NCBI GenBank assembly: GCA_022701365.1
Contig: JAKUHH010000068.1
Span: 683,189-747,188, forward strand
Source of the DNA: Mycocentrospora acerina
Taxonomy: Eukaryota > Ascomycota > Dothideomycetes > Pleosporales
Direction: 5' to 3'
Length of the DNA stretch: 64,000 nucleotides
A program made the translations under genes and the position numbers. Every line of letters starts with the position of its first letter. Within the stretch, counting starts at the first letter, position 1. Below the pieces are notes generated by a model. The model did not search any database and was not told where the DNA came from. It saw only the letters and a program-made list of their open reading frames with translations. This document shows positions 1 to 12,440 of this stretch, piece by piece.

Positions 1-1518
1 TAGAAACGGTTGAAATACAGACATGTTGTCAGTTTTAGGGTCAGGGTTGAGGAAGCGCTCTGGGATGAAAGAATTTGGGTGCCGGAAGTTGTATGTTTGG
101 CGGTTTGCAGCGTGCTGGTTTACCGCTACATAGGTCTATCATGCGTTAGTTAAACCAAGTTGTTGTCTGATGGAAGTACATACACCACTAGGCACCCATC
201 GTCCGCAAATTGTGTCACCACCTTGCGGCACGATTCTAGGAACGCTTATACTGTTTGGCGGATCGAGGCGTAGCCCTTCGTTGATGACAGCATTCAAATA
301 TTGTAACATTCCTGTATTCGCAATCGTGATATCTTCCGCTGTGTTGAACGTGCTCCTTACTTCTTGAGTCACGCGATGCAAAACGCCTTTATTCTGCACG
401 AGTTCTCTGAGAATTGCAGTCAACCCGCTGGATACTGTCTCACTTGCTGCAAATACTATGATGGCCATATTGATCTCCCACTCTCGATCAGAGATCGGAG
501 TCTTGCTGTCGCTGTGCTTCTTTGTCGGTGTTACAAAGTCCGGTCTCTGGGTGTCGAGTGCAAGCCTTTTCATCGCCTTTGCTGCGCTCATCTCACGATG
601 GTCCTTCATCCGCTGAATCACCTTTTTGGGGATGACATAACGGAGTAGCTTATCAATAGGAGGATATGTGTTGATAGATGAAACGAGAGACAAGCCTTTC
701 CCAAAACCCTGCGCTATTTCGACCCAAGGATGTGCCTTTCCGTTCTTCAGGCAGTCGAAAGATTCGCCAAAGGAGAGGTCCCCAGAGATATCAAAGGTGA
801 GGTATTGAAGCCATTTTTCCAAATCCACGGCCCTTTCTTTGCCTTGTTGGCTGGACGAAGCAGCTTTTAGTTGCCTTATGAAGAGCTCCACATAGCCCTC
901 AACCACTGGCGATTGTTCTCGCAGACTTTTATCCGAGAATGAGTTTGCGAATGCGCGGCGAAACCGAGAATGAGCAGCTTCGTCGTAGCCCATGATGGAA
1001 TGCGGCTCGTCAGGTGTTTGTTTTTGGAACCACGTGCGGTTTCGTTGGAAGGCCTGATGACCGGGCCGACTGACATAGATGTCTTTCCATGCTGCACTGT
1101 CTGCATAGGAAAGTTCGTTGGGGGCTATGCGCACGATGGGCCCGTATCTGGTGTGAAAGTTGAGCAGCTCTCGATGCAGTCGTCCTCGATGAGTTGCGAT
1201 GACGTAGGGTAGGCGAAAAGATCTCCAGGACAAGGGTCCAGGATAGTGACGGAGTGGATGCAAGAAAGCATTGTAGAAGCCGTATGAAAAGACCGCCTGG
1301 AATTGAATTGAGAAGGTTAGTGTTTGTGCCTGTTCTTGATGTTGCAAACGAAGGACACAAATAACTCTGTTGGGTCACGATTCTCAAGCTGAGCGCGAAA
1401 TGATTGTACTCACTATGAGTGGTAATGTAATGAGCAACGCCAGTGATGGTATACTAATTTGTGAAAGTGGAAGCTTTGCCCAAAGAGCGCCTGATGACTG
1501 ATGGGCTGAGTTCACCAT
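1..1518 (-). CDS. Cytochrome P450, CYP65-like (3' end cut by window edge)
   Basis: Membrane-bound haem monooxygenase; substrate unknown. I assemble three exons: 1414-1518 (35 codons, start at 1518, hydrophobic anchor around SIPSLALLITLPLI), 184-1296, and 135 down to the edge, with phase-0 introns of 117 and 48 nt. The junctions restore the family segments NAFLHPLRHYPGP and VPSGTYVAVNQ. Also visible are a degenerate I-helix (AASET), the K-helix ExxR as EGLR, and PERF after the last intron. The window ends inside MSVFQPF, just before the haem-binding FxxGxRxCxG loop, so the cysteine lies outside. The N-terminal half (LSYADSAAWKDIY, SFSDKSLREQSPVVEGYVE) resembles the isotrichodermin C-15 hydroxylase type, like the P450 at 51487-53231. 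That similarity indicates family, not substrate. It looks intact as far as it can be read. Confidence 0.9.
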
Positions 1519-3539
1519 TATGCGATTTGAGACTGGCCGACCGGCTCGTCACGAACTTTTGAGATCTGTGAGTTTACAGCTAAATTTTGATAATCACCAA
1601 CACATGTACAGAACATATCAACAACATGTATGTTGTGAACTACGTTGTAGAATATATGGTCGTGACGTTGAGGGTTAGTAGGTTAGTGAGTGTTAGTAAG
1701 CCTTCTGAATCGACCTTTCCTCTTCCCCCCACCAATCAGATGGCGTCTATTAATTGCTTGAACACAAGTTCACTCATGCATCTTTCGCTCTCCCTCGGCC
1801 TATTCGTCTTCAATTTGTATCGCTCAACGTATCACCTTGAGCATCTGCGAAGCATGAAAAGAAAAACGGCATGTTTTCTGCCACGATCAAAGGAACATGA
1901 CTAGTATACGATGCGCTATACATTTTTTAATCCCGTCTGAGTTGGTATACCTCAATCGTGCCGGTCTCCCGAGAGGACCTTCTATAATAGCTTTTTCCGA
2001 GTCTCTACCCTGGATGACTTCCAGATCGCATGTGGATATGCAGAGGTTAGTCGACGGCCTGTCTATTAAGCCCAGACCTAGCATCAACTGATCGAGCTGC
2101 ACCACTGACCCGCATGCCGTGGAGACGCAGCCCAACCTGCATAACTACGCGAGCCTTCGAAGGAAGCAAATTGTACCCTTTGGGTGGCCTTGCGTTAGGC
2201 TCCTAGCCGAGGTAAGGCCCACCCCTGCTTTCAAGAAGTGGCACAATATAGCCACTTGACGACAGCGATTTCAAGGGCCGGTTTGCTGCTCGAGCGGCTG
2301 ACTGTTGGTCATGTTCATGTTTACGCCGCTCGCAAGCATACCAAGATTATTGAATATCAATACACGAGGCATACTTCTCAACAGCGACCGCAACTAACTC
2401 TGCCAGCACGTCCCAGCACCTCTCACCATGATACCCCACGGACTACGCCGTGTGCGATTGTCCACCTTCTGAGAATGGACTGAGCAGTCTCCGCCAATGT
2501 GCCTACGCGCCGTGAGCTAATTAGTGTACATTCAAGCCTAAAATGGCGCTTTTCGATATTAATGTGCATGCCACTATCGGGTCATTTGGCCTCTTTGTGG
2601 GCCTTTGTGGGCTAATTAATCTGGGTGGTATGCATGGCGTATGCAGTGCACGGATGGCGGATGGGGCCTCCCGGCCTCGTTTGAACTAAAAGCAAACACC
2701 GACTTGTTGCCATTTTTACCGGAGCGCTTGTGTTTAAAGGATCTCAAGGCTGTGAATGTTAACGCCACTCGCTGGTGTGTTTGGCAAGGCAGGATTGATA
2801 TTTCATCAGCAATGCGATCCTCTTGTGGAGGCGATGTTCAGAGACCAACACGCCACAAGAACTCATTGCGAATCCAGGTCCAACACGAGAGCAACAACGC
2901 CTCAAACATGCGGCTCGTGGTGAGCAGGCATGGCCATACCGCCGGCGTAACCCCCTGTCATTAATTGGCCAATTGAAGTTAACGGCGATGCTACCAGCCT
3001 GCTTCTTTAGGCACAACGGTACCACCACCATCTAGCCGCAGGACCGCCCTGCCACGCTAGGTTCATCTCTAGCACGGCCGTTCATGTCCTCAAGCAAGGA
3101 TGTTTGGTCAAGCAGATTGACTTTGTCCACGTCTAGCGCATGGGCGGCGCGGTCTGTTCGACGTTGGAGCGCAGGGATGGCAACATGGCACAAGCTGCCA
3201 GTATAAGATTGTCAGGCCCTCGTTGAGAGCCTCAAGTCGTAGAACACCAGCCTCTGTTTGTGTTGAATAAGTGGTCTAGTCAAGTTCGAGAAACCTTACT
3301 TGGTCAACGTGGTTCTTTCCGTTCGCCCCATCAAAGCTTCCTTCCTCGAAGGTCGAAGACGCACACCCTGCGACTAGGATCACCTCCACCTCACCTCCAT
3401 ACTCCTCGGCTCGCTTATCCTTTCGAAACATCGAACATACCCTTTTTTTCTCGCCTACAATATACTATATCCCTTCGTTTCACCGTCAGCCACAGGCAAG
3501 CTTCTTAAACCGATCTGAAAGATTGTGAGAACAGTTGCC
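1519..3539. other. Intergenic region, no gene recognised
   Basis: Two kilobases separate the divergent P450 and DUF3455-type genes. Several short open frames exist on both strands, but none has a protein signature, plausible introns or consistent coding character. No repeats or RNA genes were seen. The last 250 bases, CT-rich with many TTC and TCG runs, look like the promoter and leader of the gene starting at 3540. Confidence 0.5.
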
Positions 3540-4322
3540 ATGCTCTTCCCAATGATCTCCGCCGTTTCGCTTCTCGCGCTTCTCGCCAGCTCCGTTCACG
3601 CCGTGCCGACCATCAGGACCGCAGAATACCAACCTGCCAGAAACCTGTCCAAACTTGCCAAGCTGTTCCCTACGAGTGCTCTCCCGTCACCGGCCAAGGG
3701 TCTGGAGCTCAAATATGTTGCTCTAGGTCTGGGTACACAAAACTACACATGCTTGACTGGGGACGAGAACGCTGTGCCGGGTACTACTGGTGCTGTCGGT
3801 AAGTAATCAATCATTCAAACTTCTGTATAGATCACGCACTAATCATTTGAAGCCACCTTGTACGACATTGGTTCATCTCTCGACCAGGATCCCATTGCGA
3901 AGTGGAAGATTGGGTCCATCTCCCCTCTTGCTCTATCTCTTAGTTTGAGGCCCAAGCAGCTCACCCAGAACCTTCAGTCCCAGGGTTTTGAGCAGGTTAT
4001 CGGTCACCATTTCTTCAATGCCTCTACACCCTTCTTTTCACTCGATCAACTAGCCCAAGCCAACTACCCCGTGGCTCGTGTCGCAAAGCTCAACGAGACG
4101 GATGCACCTGCGTCAGCCTGCCCTGGCAACACGGCCGAAGGAGCTATCAAGTGGCTCCTTCTGGCAGACACTAAAGGAATTTCCGAAGGTGGTATTGATA
4201 CTGTGTACCGTGTGGAGACGGCTGGTGGCAACAAGCCTGCGACCTGCAAAGGCCAAAAGCAGACGTTCGAGGTTACCTACGCTGCGCAGTACTGGATCTT
4301 TGGCCCCAAGAAGTCCAGCTAG
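3540..4322 (+). CDS. Secreted DUF3455-type protein
   Basis: Predicted secreted protein of 242 residues, function unknown. Exons are 3540-3798 and 3853-4322, with a 54-nt GTAAGT intron that joins GAV to ATLYDIG. An in-frame GTG lies just upstream, but the first ATG is at 3540 and gives a clean signal peptide (MLFPMISAVSLLALLASSVHA, cleavage after A-x-A near residue 21). The mature part shows the usual layout of the fungal DUF3455 family, sometimes mislabelled malate dehydrogenase in databases: KGLELKYVALGLGTQNYTC, an ATLYDIGSSL segment, a central GHHFF region, and near the C-terminus GGIDTVYRVETAGG and TYAAQYWIFGP. Cysteines are few (NYTC, SACP, ATCKG) and could form one or two disulphides. 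It stands alone between convergent and divergent neighbours. Family assignment is from memory and the role is open. Confidence 0.85.
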
Positions 4323-4649
4323 AGAAATTATTGATAGCAAATGGCTGCAGTCATCGATCAACCTGCCACTGTTCCTCCCTAAAGGAGTGAAACATCTCAC
4401 TAGATATCTCTCGAGTTCCTTTTTTATGGTCGCATAGTAGTCTGTTCTGTCACCAAAAGACGATAGATGTGCGACGTGTTTGCATCTTTCATGTATATAT
4501 TTGTCCTTCACCACGATACCCCTCGGCGTTTTTGGAGCATCAGAACCGGGGTGGTATCTTTGAAAAAAGCTGCCTAGTGCTCAGTTTTTTGATTTAATTT
4601 AAACAAGCAGTATCAACGGGGTCACTGCCTCTGCCACTTTTCCGATCCA
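4323..4649. other. Convergent 3' region
   Basis: About 330 bases hold the 3' ends of the DUF3455-type gene and the facing aminodeoxychorismate-lyase-like gene. It contains a TATTTG/TATATA stretch and a TTTAATTTAAAC tract that could serve in 3'-end formation. No coding sequence was seen. Confidence 0.4.
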
Positions 4650-5694
4650 TCATTCAACTACTTTGCCAAACCCAAATCCTCTGACTCCATTACTAACCCA
4701 GACTCCCTCTCCTACCTCCACCGTCTCCACTCCAACCGTCTCCTCCATACAGAACCCTTTCCCCAATGCCCACCTCCTACTTGTACCGCGCTGCCCGCCG
4801 GCACCAACCTTTGCATTCCGTACTGAGTGTCCCCACCGCCCCGCAAACGGCTCCCGCAGCTCTCCCTCGTCACTACGATCATCCTTCAACGTCCCGCTCG
4901 TGAATTCGCCACTTGGAACTCCCACAGGCGGCGTTACCCATCGCCCGCCGCGGAAGAAATACAGTGATGTCAGTGAGCCTTCGGTAACCTCTGCGCACTC
5001 GTTGCGCAGGATGACTTCATGGTAGATGGATGAGGAAGGGGGGAGAGAGCGAGATCGCGATGCATCGTACATGGGGCGGTGGGTGGTCTTGAGGAGGGTG
5101 AAGGGCGTGGAGGGTGTGGGTGCAGGGTCCAGGTGCAGTGTCCAGGATGGTGGTTGGGGGTCTTCGTTTTGGGCGGGGAGGGAGTCGTTGGGGCCCAGGG
5201 TGAGGGCGCCGCCTGTGAGGGGAGAGGGGCGAAAGGATTCTTCTTGCGCGGGTTGTGGTTGTGAGGGGGATGGTGGGCTTAAGGATGGGGGGTAGAGGGT
5301 TGACAAGGGTGTTGGTGGCAAGCTTGATATCTCTACTGTCATGTTTGCTGATTTGTCGAATAAAATACGCAGCTTCATGTGCATGTATCAGTTCTATTCA
5401 GCTACGACTTGACGCTTCCCAGGAACTCACTTTCAAGGGTCCTTTCTCTCCACTCTTCTCCACTTCCTCCAGCAGCTCCTTGTGCAATTTCACTCCGTCT
5501 TTTAATCGTTCAGCGACATCGTAGAAGTCAAAGTGCTGCGCGGCTTCGACCATGCGATCGCGATGGTAGGCAAGCATGTAAAATGGCGATGGGGCAAGAA
5601 AGTTTAATGAGGGGAGAGAGTTTTCGGTCGACGTCAGGAGGAGGGTGTCATAGCGGAGGGAAGTGAAGAGCTGGAAAGGAGTTGGAGACGTCAT
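4650..5694 (-). CDS. Class IV PLP enzyme, aminodeoxychorismate lyase-like
   Basis: Likely 4-amino-4-deoxychorismate lyase, which releases p-aminobenzoate and pyruvate in folate synthesis (Abz2/PabC type). A branched-chain aminotransferase relative is possible. Exons are 5431-5694 and 4650-5372, with a 58-nt phase-0 intron (donor GTGAGT) joining GPLK to LRILFDKSANM. The product is 328 residues. The fold-type IV hallmarks are the probable PLP lysine in LLKTTHRPMYDASR (about residue 183) and the phosphate-binding EVTEGSLTSLYF loop. The N-terminus (FQLFTSLRYDTLL, FYMLAYHRDRM) is typical of the fungal lyase. A proline- and serine-rich insert (about residues 105-160) and a glycine- and arginine-rich stretch towards the C-terminus lengthen it compared with bacterial PabC. 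No targeting peptide is evident, so it is probably cytosolic. Confidence 0.8.
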
Positions 5695-6267
5695 GTTTTT
5701 ATTTATTTATGTCTTGTTTGGCTATAGGCACGTGTATGGGCACAGAATGGGAGTTGTGTGTAGGGATTTTTAGGGCTCGAGTCTATGGAAGGCAGATGGA
5801 ACGATGAAAGTCGGCCATTTGACTCTTAACATCCGAGTACGCCGATTTCGCCGCGCGAGGTGCAGTGAGACGTGGCAGTAGTGACACGCAGTCTGAACGA
5901 TTTGTAGATTATGCATGTGTATCTTTACATTCAGGCCGCAGTAGGAGATTTTTGACGGTAAAACTGGGCAATGCTCCACAGTCAAATGGTCTTTGAAGAG
6001 TATTTCCAGAACAAGAGGACAGGCCTCAGAGCGATAATTGCTGTCAAGGCCACGGATAAAACATCTCGAGTTCGCCGCACGTCGAGGCGCGTGTGTGTCC
6101 TAAGTCTTGGCGAATTGATGACGTAACCCTGCCAATTTCTGAAGCAGCTTTCCCAGCTCCGAGTCTATCTCATCACTGACCATCGGCCATTGAGCATATT
6201 TTCCAATTCCCCCTCTCCTTTCCCCCCCTCCTTCCCCCCATCAACTCAGCCACGTCTTGATACCACC
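5695..6267. promoter_or_regulatory. Divergent promoter, lyase (-) / TOM70 (+)
   Basis: A 573-base region lies between two outward-facing genes, so it should hold both promoters. The last 90 bases before the TOM70 start are pyrimidine-rich (runs of CCCCCTC and CCCTCC), a common feature of fungal housekeeping leaders. No TATA box is obvious on the TOM70 side, and no individual factor site was assigned. Confidence 0.45.
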
Positions 6268-8454
6268 ATGGCAGCCAACTCTTCCAACGGCGGGTTGCCT
6301 CCGACCGGCCCTGGACCGTTCCCCGTCACTATTCCCATCGAACCAGGCACAAGCTCGCTGTGGGACCGGTTATCGACCTGGGCGTCAGAGAACAAGGGTG
6401 TCGTGTACACAATTGCGGGTCTCACATTGGTAGTGGGCGCAGGTGGCGTCATCTACTACTCCAGTTCAGATAAGAGCGCAGACTCGGGAGCTGGGTCGGC
6501 GTCAAACAAGAGAAGGAAGAACCGCGAGCGAAAGCGCGCCAAAGAGAGGGCAGAGAAGGATGCGCCGGCAAAGGACGAAGCAGCAGCTGCTGGTAAGTGC
6601 CAGGGTGGGGCGGGCGTAGGTTCAACTGCTGACAGTGTGTGGCAGAGCCCAAGAAGGCGTCAGTGGCGGCAACGACAGAAGATGAGCTTCCCGACGTCGA
6701 CGAGAACTCAGTGGTGGCGCTTTCAGACGAGGTACGATAAAAAAAACTGCAGTATCCTGTAGCCTAGCAAGTCCGACGGAATGGTGCGGGGGTCGATAAA
6801 TTCGTTCAGCACACACACGAAATAGTGGGACATAGTGTAGCAGGACTGACTGCTAGCAGGACCGCAAAGATTACGCTGCGAAACTCAAGGCAGCAGGCAA
6901 CAAGGCCTACGGCTCCAAAGACTACAACCGCGCCATCGATCTCTACGGCAAGGCTATTCTCTGCAAGCAGGACCCCGTCTTCTACTCGAACCGCGCTGCT
7001 TGCTACAACGCCATGTCCGACTGGGAGAAGGTCATCGAGGACACAACCGCCGCCATCAACCTCGACAACGAGTATGTCAAGGCCCTGAACCGTCGCGCAA
7101 ACGCCTACGAGCAGGTCGAGCGCAACAGCGAGGCCCTCCTCGACTACACAGCGAGCTGCATCATCGACGGTTTCCGCAACGAGAACAGCGCGCAGAGCGT
7201 TGAGCGCCTGCTCAAGAAGGTTGCCGAGACAAAGGGCAAGGCCATCCTCGCCTCCAAGCAGAAGAAGCTGCCCAGCCCCACGTTCGTCACAAACTACCTG
7301 CAGAGCTTCCGCCCCAAGCCGGCGCCAGAAGGGCTCGAGGACGAGGCCGAGCTCGAGGAGGAGAGCGGCAAGGGGCAACTGCGCAAGGGCCTGAAGGCAA
7401 TGGGCACAAAGACCGCTGAGGGGTACGCAGAGGCTGCGACTGCTTTTGACCGTGCGCTGGAGCTTGGAGATCTCGATGAGCACGAGGCTTTTGCATACAA
7501 CATGCGCGGCACCTTCAGCTATCTCAAGGGCGACAACGAGGACGCGCTGAGCGACATGGACAAGAGCATCGAACTGCAACCAACACTGACACAGAGCTTC
7601 ATTAAGCGTGCCAGCATGCACCTCGAGCTTGGTTAGTTGACCGGCTCATCTCACTTCAGAACAAAGCTAACAATCACAGCTAACCCCGAAGCTGCTGAGG
7701 CAGACTTCGCCGCCGCTCTCGAACAAAATAGCACTGATCCCGACATCTACTACCACCGCGCACAGCTGCACTTCATCAAGTCTGAATTTGGGGAAGCCGC
7801 CAAGGACTACCAAAAGTCGATTGACCTGGATGCTGACTTTATCTTCTCGCACATTCAGCTCGGTGTCACACAATACAAGATGGGCAGCATCGCCTCGTCC
7901 ATGGCTACCTTCCGCCGCTGCATGAAGAACTTCTCCCAGGTCCCTGACGTCTACAACTACTATGGCGAGCTCCTCCTGGACCAGCAGAAGTACCAAGAAG
8001 CTATTGAGAAATTCGACACAGCTGTTGAGATGGAGAAGACGAGTAAGCCCCTTGGCATGAACGTATTGCCACTCATCAACAAGGCCCTCGCACTTTTCCA
8101 ATGGAAGAACGACTTTGAGGATGCCGAGAAGTTGTGCGAGAAGGCACTGATTATCGACCCTGAGTGCGATATTGCTGTTGCTACCATGGCACAGTTGTTG
8201 CTGCAGCAGGGCAAGGTTACAGAGGCGTTGAAGTACTTTGAGCGTGCAGCCGAGCTGAGCAGGACAGAGGGAGAGATTGTCAATGCGTTGAGCTATGCCG
8301 AGGCGACAAGGACACAGTTGGAGGTATGTGGCTCTTTATTCTTTTCACACGACAGGTTGCTAACAGGTTGCAGGTCCAAGAAAAGTATCCCAAGCTTGCC
8401 TCGCGGCTAGGCGCCATGGGCGGAGGTGCTGGCGGGTTTGGCGGCATGCGGTAA
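6268..8454 (+). CDS. TOM70: Mitochondrial import receptor Tom70
   Basis: Outer-membrane receptor that binds Hsp70/Hsp90-delivered precursors, especially carriers, and passes them to the TOM pore. Five exons (6268-6592, 6646-6731, 6860-7631, 7680-8323, 8374-8454) encode 635 residues, near the family length. The start is the ATG in an ACCACCATGG context. Upstream in-frame codons are not ATG. The N-terminus carries a signal anchor (VVYTIAGLTLVVGAGGVIYY, about residues 50-69), then a basic and acidic linker, then TPR repeats beginning with KAAGNKAYGSKDYNRAIDLY. The second block of TPRs (DIYYHRAQLHFIKSEF, VYNYYGELLLDQQKYQEAI) binds precursor in this family. The tail is glycine-rich (GGGAGGFGGMR). 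Each splice phase is consistent. A shorter open frame over exon 1 that reads through the first intron is an artefact. Confidence 0.95.
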
Positions 8455-9611
8455 TTCACTCTCCCCCACTTGTTGTTGTTGAGTTTTTCTTGAGTGTCCT
8501 AAAAAATGCATATGCTATCCCTTTTTTGCGGACCTTTTATCCAATCTCCGCATGTACATTACTGATTGAATTGAACTGCCTTGAACGAGCTTGACGATAT
8601 AATTATTTGTATCCGCTGTCAGACATTCTCCGCTCCGTAGATGATTGTCTTGTATGCACCATCTACGCTCCTAAATCGAAAGTACACAATGTATCCTGTC
8701 TTTTTACATGATTGTCATTCCTGTTTAGCTAGGGGATGGATAAAAATATATATACATATGTGTGTATACACATGTTGACGAATACAATTATGCGAGTGCC
8801 AGAAATTTTTATTTGAATCTAAAATAAAAACAGAGAAGTAACTTGACTGGACATTTTTTTTTTAAAAAAAAATCATGGCATGAAGTGTGCCGTAACATGT
8901 TGATTTTATTCTTATAATAAAAATTATTCTCTCCAATCATCATCCTGCCACAGTGGAGGAAGGAGATTTAGCCAAAAAGGCCAAAAGAAGAAACAGAGAG
9001 AGAAAGAGAGAGAGAGAAAATCTAAGAGCTGAATTTCGGTTTGGTTGAGTTTATGGGATGAGGCAGGCCATGCTTCGTTAAGTTGAACCAGATGAATACC
9101 TGGACAGAGGGAAGGAGGGATGATAGCTTTTTCCTTTATTCTGGTAAGATAACCCCTTTTTTTTTGGATGTGAGAAGGGAGGGGAGGGGTCGTGCTGGAT
9201 TGTCTCTAAGAAGGGTGGTGCTTTGTTTGTATATGACTTATTCGTCATCCGCGTAGAGTGAGAGATAAAAAGATGATTTTAGGGTACATGGTCTCGTTTA
9301 TCAAGTTGAGTTGTGTTGAATTGAGGAATGTGAACACTCCAGTGGCCTGGTCGATACGAATTCTATTCTCCAAGAGAAGCCCAAGTGTGTGTACGAGACA
9401 ACATGTTGCGGGTGGAGATGATGAAAAATCTGGAAAAAAGAAAGACGCGGAATGCAAATTTGGTGATTGATGTAAACTACCGTCTTGGAACTATATGGGT
9501 ATTACAATTCCCATCCCATTCCATCCCACCCCTGTCCGTGTACATCTATCCGTAACTCCTCAAACACCGCTAGGTCTACGCGCCAACTCCTGCTCCCATC
9601 TCAAACCCAAA
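8455..9611. other. Convergent 3' region with A/T and GA tracts
   Basis: Non-coding space between the 3' ends of TOM70 and SNF1. It is locally AT-rich, with homopolymer T and A runs near 8856-8872 and a GA-rich simple repeat at about 8992-9020. A short frame on each strand around 9245-9470 shows no protein features. Long 3' untranslated regions probably occupy much of it. Confidence 0.45.
8992..9020 (+). repeat. GA-rich simple repeat
   Basis: Imperfect AGAG/AGAAAG tract in the TOM70-SNF1 convergent space. It is short, ordinary microsatellite sequence with no coding overlap. Confidence 0.6.
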
Positions 9612-12440
9612 TTACTCCCCACTCAACTGCAAGATAAGCGTACTCGCCACATCCAAGAATGGAAATGGGCTCGTACAGACTTTGTCTCCGTCCTTTCTAC
9701 CAACACCAACCTCCTCGGTCCTTTCCCTCAAGACGCCCTTGCCTCCCTCCCTCAGCTCCTTGGCGAGATCATCCGGTAGCGGCTCGCCCTCGCCCAGCCT
9801 ACGCCACACTCCCTGCTCGTCGTCCCATCCGTCTTCATAGTTATGCAAGAGCGGGAGTTCAAGACCGTTATTTGTAGTGGACGAGGCCTTAATCTCGCGG
9901 ACGAGATTCGACACTAGTCGCTCGTACCCCGCACACTTGAAATCAACAACGAAGAAGTCGCGGTCAATGGAGTAGAGTTGTATGGAAACGTAAATGTATA
10001 CTGCTTCGTCAGGGGTGGCGTAAACTGGCTCGCCTTCCTTTGCTTTCATGCCCTCGATTTGGTGGCCGAGACTGCTGGAGCTGGTATTTGTCGAGCTGCG
10101 TCTTCTCAGCCCGTTGGGATCGTGGTTCAAATCGACACGCGACGAGTGAGTGGATGACGGATGTGCGACACCCGGGGGAAACATGCCGTCTTTTCGGAAG
10201 CGTGCGTTGATTACCCATGGGTCTTCAGGGACGTGATATCCCCAGTCGTTAGTGTGGTTGTAATGTCTCTTCTGTCTCCCGCGTGGTGGGTCATCTTTCG
10301 CCTCGCCGTTATGCACAGAGAGGGGTTCTCGGCGCGGCGAGTCGGGGCGGGCCGGGGCATCATCGCCTTGCGAAGAATGACTTGAAATGGACGAGCCTCG
10401 AGAGCGACTGCGTGATCGCGATCGAGGTTTTTCCTGCGATTCCCTCGAGCCGCTGCGACTACGTGACCCGCTCCGCCCACCAGCTTTGCGAATCTTTGGT
10501 ACTTCCCAGTCTGCACCCATAGCTTTCAAAGCTTTGAAGATGGCTAGCATTGCTTCGGCCGGCTGATTTCTCGAGCGAATACCAAACTGCCACTTTGTCG
10601 GTCGCGACTTTTTCGCTGGAAGGGTGGTCATGGGCTCAGGTCTCTGTCTATGCGGATCGACAACTGCACGGAAGTTTGGTTTCAGGCGCCGAGCGGATAT
10701 TTGTCTTTGTTCTTCCGTCTGTTCTGCGGTGAGTGGTGCGCCTTCCTCGCCTTGGGGACGAGGGGATGGTCGGGGATGACCCTTCATGTAGGCTTTATGG
10801 TACTCGGTGAGACTGCTGGGCAAGATGGCGATTGTGCTCACGGGACTGCGCACACTCGCAATCTGGCTGCTGGCATTTGATCCTTGACGCACGCGTTCGC
10901 TATTGGATGATGGTGGGATGACCTGTGGAAGAGATGCAGTAGCCATTCTTTGCGGGATGGAGGTGCCTAGATAGCTTTCTTGATGTGATGGCGGTGATTG
11001 TGCGAGAAACGGTTGGAGATTCTTTTCTTGAGCGAGCAGTGCTATATGCATGTTAGTAAAAGACCAGGTACCATCTTAGGAAGTAGTCCAAGGATCATGG
11101 GTCGCACATTGTATCACAACCTGTGGACAAAGACGCACATTGAAGCACGAAATGGTACCCACAACGCGTATTAACGAAAATGTGACTTACGGTTCGCTTT
11201 CATCATCTGATTCTCCCGTACGATCAAGTACGCATCTTTGATTGCACTTGGCTCATCACGAGCTAAAGCCTCTTGAACGTCATGCTTTGCATAACCCATG
11301 GTCTTGCCCAGCTTTGTGACAACAGTCTCGTGCAGCTTCTGTACGATCGGGGTAGGTTGCGATTGTGCGAGGCTCTGTGGATCGATGGCCTTGTTCGGAT
11401 CGCTGCCCGTGTCGAAGAACTCTTGGATTGGCGGCTCAAGGTAGGCTGGAAGATCTTTGGTGAACCAAGGATCTTGTCGGATTTCTTGGATGGTGATGCG
11501 GTGCACCGGATTAACCATCAACATCTTCCTAATAAGGGAAACAGCACCCGGAGACAGATAGTTGGGGACGCTGTAGTTACCCGCAGCAATTTTCTTGAAG
11601 AGCGTAGGGATATACTCGTCGTCGAACGGAAGTCGCCCAACGAGCAGAACATAGAGGATGACGCCACAGCTCCAAACATCAACTTCTGGGCCTGCGTACA
11701 ATTTTCCAGAAATGACCTCGGGCGCAGCGTAGTTGGGACTACCACAGCTCGTTTTCAGAAAGTTGCCGTCTGTCATGATGTTGCTCAGTCCAAAATCGGC
11801 AATCTTGACGTTGTAGCGGTCATCCAGAAGAAGGTTCTCTGGCTTGAGATCGCGATGCACAATTTTGTGCCGGTGGCAGTACTCGACGGCGCAAACAATC
11901 TGCTGAAAGAACTTGCGGGCCTTGTCCTCTTGAAGTCTCCCGTTGTTGACAATGTAGTCGAACAGCTCTCCGCCAGCATATTCGAGGACCATGATGATCT
12001 CCGTCTGTGTCGTTATGACTGTGTATCTGGGAGATGTTAACGAGGGGCTACGCCACATGGACACACCTGACGTACAGTTTGATGATGTGAGGATGTCGCA
12101 GAAGCTGTAGATACTGAATCTCGCGCTCTATCCTTCCTGCCATATCGCGTGTGACCAACCTCTTGCGATTGATGATCTTGAGAGCAACCTTCTGCCCACT
12201 GACCTGGTGGGTCGCCAACTTGACTTTGCCAAAGGAGCCCTCGCCCAGCGTCTTGACGATGGTGTACTGCCCCAGCCGCTGGCTTGCCTTTGAGTCCCTG
12301 CTCTTGTTTTCCGTGGTGATGGGCGCGGCAGGGGCGGCAGCAAAGTCGACTGTCCTGGTTGTGCTGGCGCCTCCCCGGCGTGGGGCAGGCATGGAGATGG
12401 AGAGCTCCTCGAGGTCCTCATTGTCGATGGCGGCCGACAT
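9612..12440 (-). CDS. SNF1: SNF1/AMPK catalytic subunit protein kinase
   Basis: Ser/Thr kinase that relieves glucose repression. In plant pathogens it is needed for cell-wall-degrading enzymes. Exons are 12076-12440, 11191-12026 and 9612-11041 (introns 49 and 149 nt), encoding 876 residues. The donor at 12075 (GTACGT) is preferred over GTCAGG or GTGTGT further in, because only it restores the family segment IIKLYTVITT in frame. Visible motifs are the glycine loop GEGSFG (66-71), catalytic Lys88, HRDLKPEN (179-186), DFG (199-201) and the activation-loop threonine in LKTSCGSPNYAAPE (Thr214). A UBA-like autoinhibitory segment (GYAKHDVQEAL) follows, then the regulatory C-domain (KWQFGIRSRNQPAEAML, VYIYVSIQLYSIDRDFFVV). 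The linker holds an unusual arginine-serine tract (RSRSGS, RSRSRSRSRG) around the middle of exon 3, just after the KWQFG segment. It has the intact catalytic set, so it should be active. Confidence 0.96.

Noticed and set aside
1587..2964. Several open frames of 60-107 codons on both strands
   Set aside because: No domain wording, no signal peptide, no introns in phase, and heavy mutual overlap. Consistent with chance frames in intergenic DNA.
6806..7621. 271-codon minus-strand frame
   Set aside because: Antisense shadow of TOM70 exon 3, caused by codon bias. TOM70 on the plus strand has clear TPR motifs and splice sites.
12027..12066. Alternative SNF1 first intron with donor GTGTGT (40 nt)
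   Set aside because: Would add residues between KLY and TVIT in a highly conserved kinase segment and make a very short intron. The GTACGT donor at 12075 restores the family sequence.
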